Shown: in pieces, positions 8,661 to 19,275 of the stretch
How the letters are laid out: every line of letters starts with the position of its first letter
How positions within the stretch are numbered: the first letter of the stretch is position 1
Source: Bradyrhizobium guangzhouense
GTDB taxonomy: Bacteria > Pseudomonadota > Alphaproteobacteria > Rhizobiales > Xanthobacteraceae
DNA: 64,000 nucleotides
NCBI RefSeq assembly: GCF_004114955.1
Contig: NZ_CP030054.1
Location: 248,001-312,000, forward strand
Direction: 5' to 3'
Made by a program: the position numbers and the translations under genes
The notes under the pieces: generated by a model
The model's input: only the letters and a program-made list of their open reading frames with translations
What the model was told of the DNA's origin: nothing
Database searches by the model: none

Positions 8661-9703
8661 GCGACAATAAAATCACAGAGGCCGATCTGGCGCAGCTCGC
8701 CGGCACCGGGCATCGCCTGATGTACCAGATCGTCGAAATGCCCGCCCCCGGGACATTCGTGCCGTTCGTCGACGGTGCCAGCAAGGCGGCGCTAACCATC
8801 GCAGAGACGCGGGGGTCGAAAAAGATCGGGCTTTCCAATACCCTCAACCGTAAACTGATCCCGCGCAAGGGACCGGACCCGAACTGGCGCTGCCGCGAGC
8901 AGGCCCGCTTCGACCGGGGCGAATATCAAAAACCATTCTTTGCGTCCGGCGTCTGGTGGGCCGACCAGATTCCCAAAGACCATTTTCTGCATGTTTCCAG
9001 GAAGGACAAAAGCAAGATTGCCTTCACCGAGAGCGTGGAAAATGGTGAGCGAGACCTCCACACTCAGATGAAGGTCGGAACCTACCTGCAGAAGTACCTT
9101 GCCGACTTCGTCGGCGCGGACGAGATCACCCAACTCGCCAACCTGTTCGCGGCCGATCAGCAGGGCCTCGAACTGAAGCTAGCGCGAACACCGGACGAGA
9201 TCGAGCATGTCTATATTGTCGGCCCGTCCAGCTGCATGTCAGGACCGGTCGAAAAGCTCGGCAAGTATGGCGGCTACGGCAATGCCACGGAGCACCCGGC
9301 GCGCGCCTATGGCGCCGGCGATTTGGCCTGCGCCTATGTGGAACGCAAGAATGAAATCATCGCCCGGTCGATCGTCTGGCCGAAGCGCAAGATCTTCACC
9401 CAGATCTATGGCGAGGATCACATGCTGCTGCGCTCGATGCTGATTCGTGCCAGCTACAAACCAGCCCATAGCGGCAAAGACTTCGAAGGCGCTCGCTTCC
9501 TCGAGCTTACGGTGATGCCATACCTCGACTTCGACATAAGCATGGAGCCACTGTACGAGGACGGCAGCACCGGCCGGCAATCCGCCAAGAGGCGGGCGCG
9601 GCTCCGCAACTACAAGCTTTACGTCGGCCGCTATAGAACCACCAAGTGGCTGTTAAGGGAGTATGCAAGCGGGCAGCGCTCGAGCGGCAGATCGGCGAGT
9701 TAA
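8657..9703 (+). CDS. Hypothetical protein, translationally coupled to the thioredoxin-like gene
   Basis: 348 residues, starting at an ATG that overlaps the previous stop. The first 17 residues (MSDNKITEADLAQLAGT) look like the start of another conserved small protein family and may be a fused leader. The rest contains conserved-looking blocks such as GPSSCMSG, HPARAYGAGDLACAYV and RSIVWPKRKIFTQIYG, which remind me of uncharacterised phage or mobile-element proteins; I cannot name a family. The last 45 residues are basic and of low quality (SAKRRARLR...GQRSSGRSAS), so the natural C-terminus may be replaced. It shares the NifA/sigma-54 promoter with its partner. Function unknown. Confidence 0.65.
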   Translation: MSDNKITEADLAQLAGTGHRLMYQIVEMPAPGTFVPFVDGASKAALTIAETRGSKKIGLSNTLNRKLIPRKGPDPNWRCREQARFDRGEYQKPFFASGVWWADQIPKDHFLHVSRKDKSKIAFTESVENGERDLHTQMKVGTYLQKYLADFVGADEITQLANLFAADQQGLELKLARTPDEIEHVYIVGPSSCMSGPVEKLGKYGGYGNATEHPARAYGAGDLACAYVERKNEIIARSIVWPKRKIFTQIYGEDHMLLRSMLIRASYKPAHSGKDFEGARFLELTVMPYLDFDISMEPLYEDGSTGRQSAKRRARLRNYKLYVGRYRTTKWLLREYASGQRSSGRSAS

Positions 9704-9928
9704 TCAGGGCAGGTGCGATGTTAGGGCTTAACCGAACTCCCCGAAGTATCCCACAGCGCTCGCCAATAATTTGGTCGTTCGGTCAACTGCCACGTCTAAG
9801 CATTTATCTAGATAATGCATGTCAGCTATCGCTTGAGCCACACGAGCGCGATCGGCTTACCTCGATCGAGAACTGGCAGAACATCCCGAGAATGTCCGCC
9901 GGTCACATGTCCCAACAAAGGAGTCGCG

Positions 9929-10843
9929 ATGCAATCACAGTCAGTTCTCGGCAACCGCCCTAAACCATGCGCCTCACTTGCAGAAATGCTGCGCGCTCAG
10001 ATCTGCTCCAACCGCGACCTCTCCTTCCTCATGGAAGCTCACGATGCGCTCTCCGGCGCAATCGCCAAGCGCGCGGGATTCAAAGGTCTGTGGGCGTCGG
10101 GCCTCGCAATCGCCTCCTCTCTTGGCTACCGAGATGCCAACGAAGCATCATGGAGCCAACTCGTCGACGTGGTCGAGCGGATCGTCGACTCGACCGAACT
10201 GCCTGTGCTCGTTGACGGTGATGGCGGCTTCGGGAACTTCAACAATGCACGCCTGCTGGCACGGAAACTCCGTCAGCGCGGCGCTGCCGGCGTCGCGCTT
10301 GAGGACAGCTGCTTTCCGAAAATGAACTCGTTCATTGGCGATCGGCATCCGCTCGCAGATATCGATGAATTCTCCGGCCGTCTGCGGGCAGTGAAGGATA
10401 CAGTGGCGGAAGACTTGGTCCTCGTGGCTCGGATCGAAGCCCTGATCGCCGGCCATGGAATGGACGAAGCACTGGTACGCGCTAGTGCTTACGCCGCTGC
10501 GGGAGCCGACGCGATCCTCATTCACTCGCGTAAGAGCACGGCGGACGAGATACTCTCGTTCGCGAGTTCCTGGCAGAACCACCGACCTGTCGTAATCGTT
10601 CCAACAAAATACTATCGAACGCCGGTCTCGTCATACCGTGATGCCGGCATCTCTACCGTGATCTGGGCCAATCACTCCATGCGAGCTGCGACTGCGGCAA
10701 TGCGGCACGTCTGCGGCCGCATTATCGCTGAGGAAGGCGTTGCCAGCATTGAGCCAGCTATCGCGACCCTTGAAGAGATCTTCGAGTTATTAAGGTACGA
10801 CGAACTCGCTCGCGCGGAAGAGCGATATCTTGACCCAGGATAG
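9929..10843 (+). CDS. Phosphoenolpyruvate mutase / isocitrate lyase superfamily protein
   Basis: 304 residues, taken from the ATG at 9929 because AAAGGAG lies just upstream. The DGDGGFGN loop (residues 96-103) and EDSCFPKMNS (125-134) are the metal- and phosphonopyruvate-binding motifs of PEP mutase. The residues equivalent to the catalytic Lys, Asn and Ser of FPKxNS are kept, and an ARIEALIAG Arg and an ILIHSR His follow. The family signature EDKx5NS is altered: Ser127 replaces the first Lys. Family members interconvert PEP and phosphonopyruvate (EC 5.4.2.9) or hydrolyse phosphonopyruvate. No phosphonopyruvate decarboxylase is nearby; the only candidate partner is the broken aminotransferase downstream. 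Two decayed paralogues lie at 4970-5242 and 11418-11861. Exact reaction uncertain. Confidence 0.8.
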   Translation: MQSQSVLGNRPKPCASLAEMLRAQICSNRDLSFLMEAHDALSGAIAKRAGFKGLWASGLAIASSLGYRDANEASWSQLVDVVERIVDSTELPVLVDGDGGFGNFNNARLLARKLRQRGAAGVALEDSCFPKMNSFIGDRHPLADIDEFSGRLRAVKDTVAEDLVLVARIEALIAGHGMDEALVRASAYAAAGADAILIHSRKSTADEILSFASSWQNHRPVVIVPTKYYRTPVSSYRDAGISTVIWANHSMRAATAAMRHVCGRIIAEEGVASIEPAIATLEEIFELLRYDELARAEERYLDPG

Positions 10844-11417
10844 GTCTTCATCCACCCGATATCTCGTTCTCGATCGATTGTTGCGGTTCAATCGCCCTTG
10901 TCGATAGTCCCGCTTAAAGTATCTGATGATCGGCCAGGCAACGGATGTCGCCGCAGCAGCTCCGTTAATGAAAGGGTCGATCGTTTCTCCTGTCGGATCG
11001 TGGCTCGATTTCCGGGTTTCCGCACGAAACAAACCGCGGCAACCCTCTCGCCAATAGACCACGACCATTTAAGACGATGAACCAGGTGCAATTCTGGGCG
11101 CTACCCCGAGGTCGACAATCGTTGCGGCCCTGCACGATATCATCGAGTCCGGAGCTACAAGGCCCGCACAGAAAAGCTTCTTGCTTGTCTGTTCGAAAGT
11201 TGCAGCTCGCAGCCATGCATGCGACGATCTCAGGCGTTACGCCATCGACAGCACCGAAGATCTTTGAATTGCAGAGCGCATTCCACTGAAGCCAATGCCT
11301 TACAGGTTGTGCGATCAACTACCACACTTATCAATTGATATGGTGGCGTCGGTGCATCAAATATTTGACCGACGTGCGCCCGACTGCTCACACGTCACTT
11401 GCAAGGAATTCCGCATG
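10844..11417. other. Gap without recognised gene
   Basis: About 570 bases between the intact PEP-mutase-like gene and its decayed paralogue. I see no conserved protein, no sigma-54 element and no clear terminator. It may be the eroded 3' flank of a duplicated unit. Confidence 0.35.
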
Positions 11418-11861
11418 CGACCCGAATCACAGTCTGTTCTTGCCAATGCACGTGATCAATGCGCTGTACAATCGACCGCAGAAATGCAGCACGGTCAGTG
11501 CGTCCTCTCCTTTAGCGTGGAAGGGCGTGATCGGCTCGCTGACACGATCATCCGGCGCGCAGGTTCCACATTCCACCGATGTGCCACGCCGATTGGCCAC
11601 GACGGAGTCGCTCGCGCGCTGTTGGTGAACACCGCCTCAGTAGCGGTTTCGAGCACATTGGTTTGGCGTTGCGGTTTCCGATACTCCGGCGGGAGGACGT
11701 TCTGCTGCCCTTTTCAATCGAAAGGACGCATTGCCTGGATTGAGGAGGGAGCGCCTATCTCGAGTGGCTATGAGGCTTCATCTGCTGCGGAGTTCGCCGT
11801 AATCGAAGCGCGACCTATGACTGAGCAGATCGCGAAATGCGGCCGAGTGGTTCGATCGTGA
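11418..11861 (+). pseudogene. Degenerate second copy of the PEP-mutase-like gene (N-terminal region)
   Basis: From the ATG at 11418 the protein begins RPESQSVLANARDQCA, then AEM, LSFSVEGRDRLADTIIRRAG. This aligns with QSQSVLGNRPKPCA, AEML, LSFLMEAHDALSGAIAKRAG of the intact copy at 9929. The similarity fades after about 65 residues, where the frame is lost, and no DGDxG or EDxxxPK motif can be read. I take it as a decayed duplicate. The right boundary is only approximate. Confidence 0.45.
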
Positions 11862-11919
11862 AAGACCACAATCAGCTCAGGAGGAGCGCCTGCTGGCGCA
11901 ACCACTGTCTTTGCTTTTA

Positions 11920-12838
11920 GGTTCGGGCACTGCCGCCGCTCGTGACGCAGCTAAGTTAGCTGCCGATGGCGCCGTCCGATCATCGATCTGGCGGCGGGTG
12001 AAGTGATCATCGATCCACCATCATCGGCCCGCGAGGGGGCAATTGCCGCCATCAAGGCCAAGATAAACCGCTATACGGATGCCATCGGCCTGACGCCGCT
12101 TCGCAGCGCCGTTGCCGAAAAGCTGTCATCGGAAACCGGCATCGGCTGGCATTTGAACGATATCGTTATAACTGCTGACCTGCCACTGAATGTTCATCCA
12201 GCGGCAGTTAGAGTCTCGAAGCGGATGCAAAACAAGGGCTGCTCAATGTTGCGTTGGCTCTGCTGGATCCGGGTGACGAGGCCATCGCCATTCGTCCCTG
12301 CCGGCCGACATTCCCGTCCCAGGTTCTTCTCGCTGGCGCAAAACCCGTGTTCGTTGATGCCCGCCCGCCCCGATATAATTCCGATATTGACGCAATCCGC
12401 GCCGCTGGTACACCGCGCACGAAATCCATTATCGTCAACTCGCCCAACAATCCTACTGGTGCAGTCTATGATCGAAGTACCCTTCGAGCTATCGGAGGCC
12501 TCGCATCAACTACCAGTTATGGATCTTTTCCGACGAATGCTATTCCAGCTTCGTATTCACTCGTGAGCGCCATGAATCGATTGTCATGGCGCAGCCCGGC
12601 GTACGTTCACGGACGATCCTGGTCAACGCTTTCTCCAAGGAACTGGCGATCACTCGCTGGCGACTGGGCTATTTAGCAGCCCCCCGGAGATCGTTTCTGC
12701 GGCCAGGAAGTTGCAGGGACATATGACCTCGAACGCCAATGTGATCGCGCAGCACGCGATCATGCACCACCTCAAAATCCATGACGGCTGCTCTGAGCGG
12801 CTGATGCATCGGCGCCTTTCTGACGCTCGTGAGATAGG
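11920..12838 (+). pseudogene. PLP-dependent aminotransferase (aspartate aminotransferase fold type I), multiple frameshifts
   Basis: Successive frames spell out a class I/II aminotransferase. It starts with IIDLAAGEVIIDPP, then KINRYTDAIGLTPLRSAVAE and NVALALLDPGDEAIAIRP. Next are IIVNSPNNPTGAVYD, with the conserved NPTG that contacts the carboxylate, then FSDECYSSFVF and VNAFSKELAITRWRLGYL with the PLP-binding Lys. The C-terminal third is missing where the IS3 relic begins near 12845. Frame changes occur near 12170, 12500 and elsewhere, so the gene is dead. Its substrate cannot be told. Its place after two PEP-mutase-like copies suggests it once belonged to the same pathway. Confidence 0.75.
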
Positions 12839-12844
12839 ACTTCT

Positions 12845-13800
12845 GCACCTCCTCCGAATAAGTGGACACCTGTAGTAGCTCAGAGAGCCCGGAGGTATCG
12901 AATGCCAGAACGTCAACTTCGATGGTTCACAGAGGACTACAAACGCTAGGCCGTTGAACTGGCGGTATCGAGTGGTCGATCGATCGGATCGGTCGCCAAG
13001 GAGCTCGGTCTGCGCGGTGCTGCGCCGCTGGATAGACAAATTCCGGCAGGAGCCGGCATCGGCGGCGTGGCGGCCCACCACGCAGGCGACGCCGATGCCG
13101 AGATCCGGCAGGTCCATCGCGAGAGCAGCCAGCGGCAGTTCTCGAGTCCACGCCGCCCTGCGGACGCGGGGACGTGGGCCAGCCGTGGCCGGATCGAACG
13201 GCTGATGCGACGGCATGGCATTCGGGCGATCATGGCGCCGCCATGTCGCGTCCGCACCACCGACAGTCGCCACAATCTGCCGATCGCACCAAACCTGATC
13301 GCGCGCGACTTCACCGCCGCGGCCCCAAACCGGGTCTGGCTGGCCGATATCACCTACGTCCCACGGCGGAGGACTGGCTGTACCTGGCAGCCGTCATGGA
13401 CCTCTTCAGCCGCAAGATCGTCGGTTGGGCGATGCCGGATCACATGCGGGTCGAACTCGTCTCCTCCGCACTGACGATGGCGCTTCGCCAGCAGCGGCCG
13501 GACGCCGGATTGGTCCATCATTCCGATCGCGGAGTGCAGTACGCTTCACACGAGTATCGCGCGGCCCTTACCGCCGCGGGCCTGACGCATCGACTGCTAC
13601 GACAATGCCCCGATGGAGAGGTTCTTCCACACCCTCAAGACCGAGCTCGTTCATCATCGTCAGTACCAGACCCGTGCCGAAGCCCGGCGCGACATCTTCG
13701 CCTTCATCGCGGGCTTCTCCAATCGAACCAGGCTCTATTCCGCCATCGGATATATCCCTCCGATCGAGATGGAGCTAAAAGCCGCTTAAACCCGTCCGCT
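12845..13800 (+). mobile_element. IS3-family element remnant
   Basis: Contains the remains of orfA and orfB on the plus strand and truncates the aminotransferase gene. I could not define matching terminal repeats, so the ends are estimates from the coding sequence and the point where aminotransferase similarity ends. Confidence 0.55.
12902..13789 (+). pseudogene. IS3-family transposase, orfA and orfB fragments
   Basis: OrfA starts at the ATG 12902 as MPERQLRWFTEDYKR, hits an in-frame TAG at codon 16, then continues AVELAVSSGRSIGSVAKELG, an IS3 HTH. OrfB follows with the DDE core: RVWLADITYVP (first Asp), FSRKIVGWAM, LVHHSDRGVQYAS (second Asp) and, in another frame, MERFFHTLKTELVHH (Glu region), ending with MELKAA and a stop. 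Several frameshifts, with most of the region between OrfA and the OrfB core missing or garbled. Inactive. Confidence 0.8.
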
Positions 13801-14926
13801 TTCTCGGGGGAAGATCAGAGCGCAAAAAGAGGTCAGTCTGACGCACTATCGAGATTGAAGACCGCGTTGAGCGGGGCGACTAACGGCGAAAATCGAAGCA
13901 TTGTTGCTGATGGATGTTAGGCTCCGAACCACATCTTTCGTCTTGTCTGCAATGTTCTTTGTCCGTCACTTGCGCTCGCTGTCGTGACAATCGGCATTTC
14001 TTCTCTCCGCACAGCCGGGACACCCGAGGACCCAACAGCATACAACCTATCGCCACGGCCGATTCAACCCTCATGCGAGCCATCCTGGTGTGAGATAGTT
14101 GCAGTAGCTACGCTATCGCCTTGTTTGCTACCTTCAAACTCGCGTCACCAATCCTCTCAAGGTGATGCGGGGGCGGACTCGGCGTATCCCCCGATCCAGT
14201 CGTGTGCCGCCCCCACTCTTCGCGAGCGGTCTGAAGAAGATGCGGTGAAACCGGGGGCGTTGCATCTCGTTGCCTCCCCGGAAGCCCATCTCGTCGCAAT
14301 ATAAGACGCGAGAAGCATGCGTATACGATCATCAGCATCACCGCGGAAGAAGGGCGGACGAAGCGCGATTGAACTTTGCGTGAGCGCTGATCTCGTCTTG
14401 ATTCAGTTCTCCCGCGCGGGCGTTTCGTTCAGCTCCTTGAAGAGGTCGCCGCCGGCCCCTGGCCGCTTTCATCCAGCTCCGGTCAACTGCCAAGGTTAGC
14501 GATGGAGCGAGATGAAAAAAGGCGCTATTTTTCAAGATCGGCTTGCCTAGAACGAGACGGCATCCCGAACCTGTTCACACTCCTTGGCTGTTGCGGATGT
14601 CGCGGCTAACTCGATGAGAATTCCGTCCACTGAAGCAAGCCCGGCGAACTCCTGTTACGTCGCGCGTTCATCAGCGCTAGGGTTCGTTTCGGCCGGAGCC
14701 GTATCCGAGCAGTCAATGAGACCAAGAATGGCTTTAGCAACTACTAAGACTCTCGAGCGCACCAATGTCTGAGCGTTCTTCCAGGCCAAGAGCATCCGCC
14801 GCGAAATCGTGCAGACCTCGGCCGAGCAGGGCAACCTCACACTGCGCTAATAGCGGCCGGGCCAGTTAGCTACGATAAATGATTCTGGCAGAGACGACTT
14901 CTGAGTGTGATTTTTTGCTGGAAGCT
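13801..14926. other. Gap without recognised gene
   Basis: About 1.1 kb between the IS3 relic and the groESL promoter. The only protein-like trace is a short plus-strand tail ending QTSAEQGNLTLR before a stop near 14850, which could be the last residues of a decayed gene. I see no RNA gene, and nothing else supports coding. Confidence 0.35.
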
Positions 14927-14955
14927 CTTGCTCCTGTAGAAGCCCCGTCCTATTT
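14927..14955 (+). promoter_or_regulatory. Heat-shock sigma-32-like promoter of groESL
   Basis: CTTG at 14927-14930 and CCTATTT at 14949-14955, separated by 18 bases, fit the alphaproteobacterial RpoH consensus CTTG-N17/18-CYTATNT. Transcription would start near 14962, just before the CIRCE element. Confidence 0.65.
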
Positions 14956-14969
14956 CAGCTGCGTCTGCG

Positions 14970-14996
14970 CTAGCACTCGTAGGCATCGATTGCTCA
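14970..14996 (+). promoter_or_regulatory. CIRCE operator (HrcA binding site)
   Basis: CTAGCACTC, nine bases, GATTGCTCA: 8 of 9 and 7 of 9 matches to the two arms of TTAGCACTC-N9-GAGTGCTAA. It sits between the predicted transcription start and groES, the usual place for HrcA repression, 42 bases before the ATG. Confidence 0.8.
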
Positions 14997-15038
14997 CAAG
15001 GTTGAAGTCTCAACTCGTGCAAATATTAGGAGGACTGC

Positions 15039-15353
15039 ATGAAATTCCGTCCGCTTCACGACCGCGTCGTGGTCAAGCGCATCGACGCAGAAGAGAAGAC
15101 CGCTGGCGGCATCATCATTCCCGACACTGCCAAGGAAAAGCCCTCCCAGGGCGAAGTCGTCGCCGTCGGCCCCGGTGGCCGCGACGAAGCTGGCAAGCTG
15201 ATCCCGATCGACCTGAAGGTCGGCGACCGCGTGCTGTTCGGCAAGTGGTCCGGCACCGAGGTCAAGATCGACGGCCAGGACCTGCTGATCATGAAGGAGA
15301 GCGACGTGATGGGCGTTCTCGAGGTCGCCGAGTCCAAGAAGAAGGCGGCTTAA
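15039..15353 (+). CDS. groES: Co-chaperonin GroES (10 kDa)
   Basis: 104 residues, normal length. It starts [20 protein letters not shown] and has the mobile loop [16 protein letters not shown] that contacts GroEL, the VAVGPGGRD turn and a [14 protein letters not shown]-terminal strand. It forms the heptameric lid of the GroEL chamber in the cytoplasm. TAGGAGGA lies just upstream of the ATG. First gene of a bicistronic operon under the sigma-32-like promoter and CIRCE. Rhizobia carry several groESL copies with different regulation; this one is of the heat-shock/HrcA type, with no -24/-12 element found. Confidence 0.97.
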   Translation: MKFRPLHDRVVVKRIDAEEKTAGGIIIPDTAKEKPSQGEVVAVGPGGRDEAGKLIPIDLKVGDRVLFGKWSGTEVKIDGQDLLIMKESDVMGVLEVAESKKKAA

Positions 15354-15387
15354 GAGCCTCCCTCCTCCCTCCAGTCAAACACCTTAA

Positions 15388-17040
<1,653 letters not shown>

Positions 17041-17123
17041 CGACGAGTCGTCCCGGACGCGGTGCAGCGCGCAAGCGGTGTACCGCCGATCCGGGATCTC
17101 GCTGAGCAAAATCCAACAGCACA

Positions 17124-17157
17124 AACCCTGGCAGCAATGCCGGGGTTACCCTTTTTT
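17124..17157 (+). terminator. Rho-independent terminator of groESL
   Basis: A ten-base stem (AACCCTGGCA pairing with TGCCGGGGTT, one mismatch) with a GCAA loop is followed by ACCC and six T residues. It lies 84 bases after the groEL stop. Confidence 0.85.
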
Positions 17158-17847
17158 AGGCGTGGACCGTCTAAACGGCCGGCACGATTGGTTCCGTTGC
17201 GCATTGCCTTCGTGCCTTGGCTGATCGTCAGATCAGGTTTTTGTTTACCCACACGGCAGGTCGCAGATGAGAAACGTTAGCCTTATAATTCTCGGACCTG
17301 AGCATTTCGTTTAGACTCGCGGACGCATGGTCGCGCGGCTTATAGAGCTATGCTCGAGCGCGGCGCAGCATTATCGAGGCATATCACTCGGCCAAAACTC
17401 GTGGGCGCTGGCGGCGACGAGATGCCCGACGACACGGGCTGATACCGCAACAGGTGTTTACCTGGCGCCGGCAACAAAAGCGGACGTTCCGCAGTTCGTA
17501 CCGGCGGTGGTCGACGCCATGGCGCCAGCCGTGGCTGCGCGCCATGACGTAAAGACAGCGATGCAAGGCCAAGACAGATTCGAAGGGCTTAATTGGCGGC
17601 GGATAATTGCTGCGCTGCGGCGAACGAATCAGGCGCCTTGAGGTCGTTGCAAAACGACGGCGCATACGATCTAATCTGTGGGTGTCACCGCTCATTAGCC
17701 CGTACGCAATGTTGGCCTGACGTTTCTTGAGGTGCTGTCGCCTTCGCGCCCAGTCCGTTAGCCAAGACCTCTTCAAATTGAACCTCAACATCAAACCTGC
17801 GACGGCCCGAGCCGCTGGGCCCAAGAGACACTTACCTAGACTAGCCG
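17158..17847. other. Gap without recognised gene
   Basis: About 690 bases between the groESL terminator and the end of repC. A 105-codon open frame at 17327-17641 on the plus strand has no recognisable features, and the opposite strand is equally open, as expected by chance in GC-rich DNA. The region downstream of repC is where a transcription terminator for repABC would be expected; I did not find a clear one. Confidence 0.35.
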
Positions 17848-19080
17848 TTAGGCCCTTCGTTTTTCGTGCAGTCGTGAGTTGATCTGCGCCATTAGGATTG
17901 GCCCGAGCGAGAATTCGCCGGCCTCGGCTTTTCGCGTCAGCCCCCGCAGATATCCGCCGGCTGAACGGATGACCTCCCCTCGCTGCAGGATGCAGCCGAC
18001 CACAATTGCAGCCTGAGTCTCCCCCATGACGCTCTGCGCCTCCTCCCACGCGCTGGGACTGATGCCAAGCATGGATCGAACGACCGCCGCAGTCGCAATG
18101 AAATCGCGCCAGTTTGAAATCCCTCCCTTGGCGTAGTCGACGATGTCTGGACATGCGCTCAAGACCATACCCAAAGGATAGGAGCCTTCCGCAAATCGCG
18201 CCGGTTGTGGTTGCGGCTCGGTACTCGCCGCCCTGCCTTCTTGGAGGCTAGGTTCAAGTTCAGTAAGAGTGTTTGGGTTTGAATTCTGTAAGTGACGCTC
18301 AGTATGGGACTCATTGGCGCTCATATTTGCTGCTTGGACGTGAGTTTCCAGCAGATTGAGGACGTCGTCGGCAAGCTGCGATAGTTCGTCGGCGATCGCC
18401 TCAAGTTCTTGGCAGGTCGCCCGGCGTGGAATCGTCTCGACGATCGAACGGAATGCCCGATGCACCTCGTCCCAATCAGCCGGCCCCTTCCATTCCCTGT
18501 GGGTCGGCACGTTTTCCTCGATGCCCGTTGCAATCATCTTGGCGATGTCACGACGGCAGAGTGTGATGCGCTCGCGCGCATGTTTGATAGCACGAGCCTC
18601 CGCTTTGATTTCCTCAGCCAGCCTCTCGAACTCTTCGGCGCGAACGACGAGTGGCGACAAGTCAAAGCCAAAGGCGCGCTCGATGTCACCGCCGCTGCCT
18701 TTGCGAGCGTAGCGCTTGCCGTTCGGACTATCCCTGCGAACGATGAGCCCGGCGTCGACAAGCACAGCGAGATGACGCCGCAACGTGGACACCGGCATGC
18801 CGTGAGCTCGCAGCGTCAGCTGATTGTTTGACGGAAACACGATGAGGTCACCCTCACCCGTGAGCGTAGTCTCGGGATGAAAGCTGAGCAGAGCATCCAG
18901 CACCGTCAGCGCACGCTCAGAGATACCGAGGCGCGGCCTTGCGATGCAGATGGCCTGAAAGATCTTCCATTTATGGACGATCTTTTCCGATGGCCTGGTC
19001 GATACTGCGACTTGTGTTGCCACATGGGCAAGCTTCAACGAGCGCCGCCCAAAGGGCGTCGTTGGGGCACGTGATTGCAT
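17848..19080 (-). CDS. repC: Plasmid replication initiator RepC
   Basis: 410 residues, near the family length of about 400. It begins with the basic FGRRSLKLAHVA block, followed by LTVLDALLSFHPET and a winged-helix region (VFPSNNQLTLRAHGMPVSTLRRHLAVLVDAGLI, about residues 88-120). The C-terminal domain contains the conserved DWRDFIATAA/VRSMLGISPSAW segment. RepC initiates replication; in repABC plasmids the origin lies within repC itself. Third gene of the minus-strand repABC cassette, separated from repB by 195 bases that encode the counter-transcribed RNA. The ATG at 19080 fits the family start. Intact. Confidence 0.93.
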   Translation of the reverse strand: MQSRAPTTPFGRRSLKLAHVATQVAVSTRPSEKIVHKWKIFQAICIARPRLGISERALTVLDALLSFHPETTLTGEGDLIVFPSNNQLTLRAHGMPVSTLRRHLAVLVDAGLIVRRDSPNGKRYARKGSGGDIERAFGFDLSPLVVRAEEFERLAEEIKAEARAIKHARERITLCRRDIAKMIATGIEENVPTHREWKGPADWDEVHRAFRSIVETIPRRATCQELEAIADELSQLADDVLNLLETHVQAANMSANESHTERHLQNSNPNTLTELEPSLQEGRAASTEPQPQPARFAEGSYPLGMVLSACPDIVDYAKGGISNWRDFIATAAVVRSMLGISPSAWEEAQSVMGETQAAIVVGCILQRGEVIRSAGGYLRGLTRKAEAGEFSLGPILMAQINSRLHEKRRA

Positions 19081-19177
19081 GTCTTTGCCTTATGCGGGCA
19101 AAGAAAATCTGCTCGCCGAAACGGCGCCGTCTCTCACAAGACTCTTGACTATGGTGCGCGGAAGTGATTCTCTTTAG

Positions 19178-19232
19178 TCGCCAAACTACGAAGAGAGGCT
19201 TCCGGGACGGTGACGTTGCGGGGGCCTTTTTT
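19178..19232 (+). ncRNA. Counter-transcribed RNA between repB and repC (incompatibility RNA)
   Basis: On the strand opposite repC there is a TTGACT -35 box (19145-19150) and an ATTCTC -10-like box about 16 bases later. Then comes a short stretch ending in a stem (AGGCTTCC pairing with GGGGGCCT, two G-U pairs, 19196-19227) and a TTTTTT-C-TTTT tract. This is the position, orientation and size (about 55 nt) of the antisense RNAs that repress repC translation in repABC plasmids. The -10 box is weak, so the 5' end is approximate. Confidence 0.6.
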
Positions 19233-19275
19233 CTTTTGCCGTGCTGCTCCTGGTTCGCGGTTGTTCATGAGGCGG

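Noticed and set aside
9828..9850. TtsI-box-like sequence GTCAGCTATCG upstream of the PEP-mutase-like gene, suggesting type III secretion control.
   Set aside because: The spacing inside the box is one base short and the second half does not match the tts-box pattern; the product is not an effector type.
14881..14905. TGGCAG upstream of groES as a -24 element for NifA control.
   Set aside because: No GC at the required distance, and a better sigma-32-like promoter plus CIRCE explain the regulation.
17327..17641. 105-codon open frame between groEL and repC.
   Set aside because: No Shine-Dalgarno, no conserved motif, and equal openness on the opposite strand.
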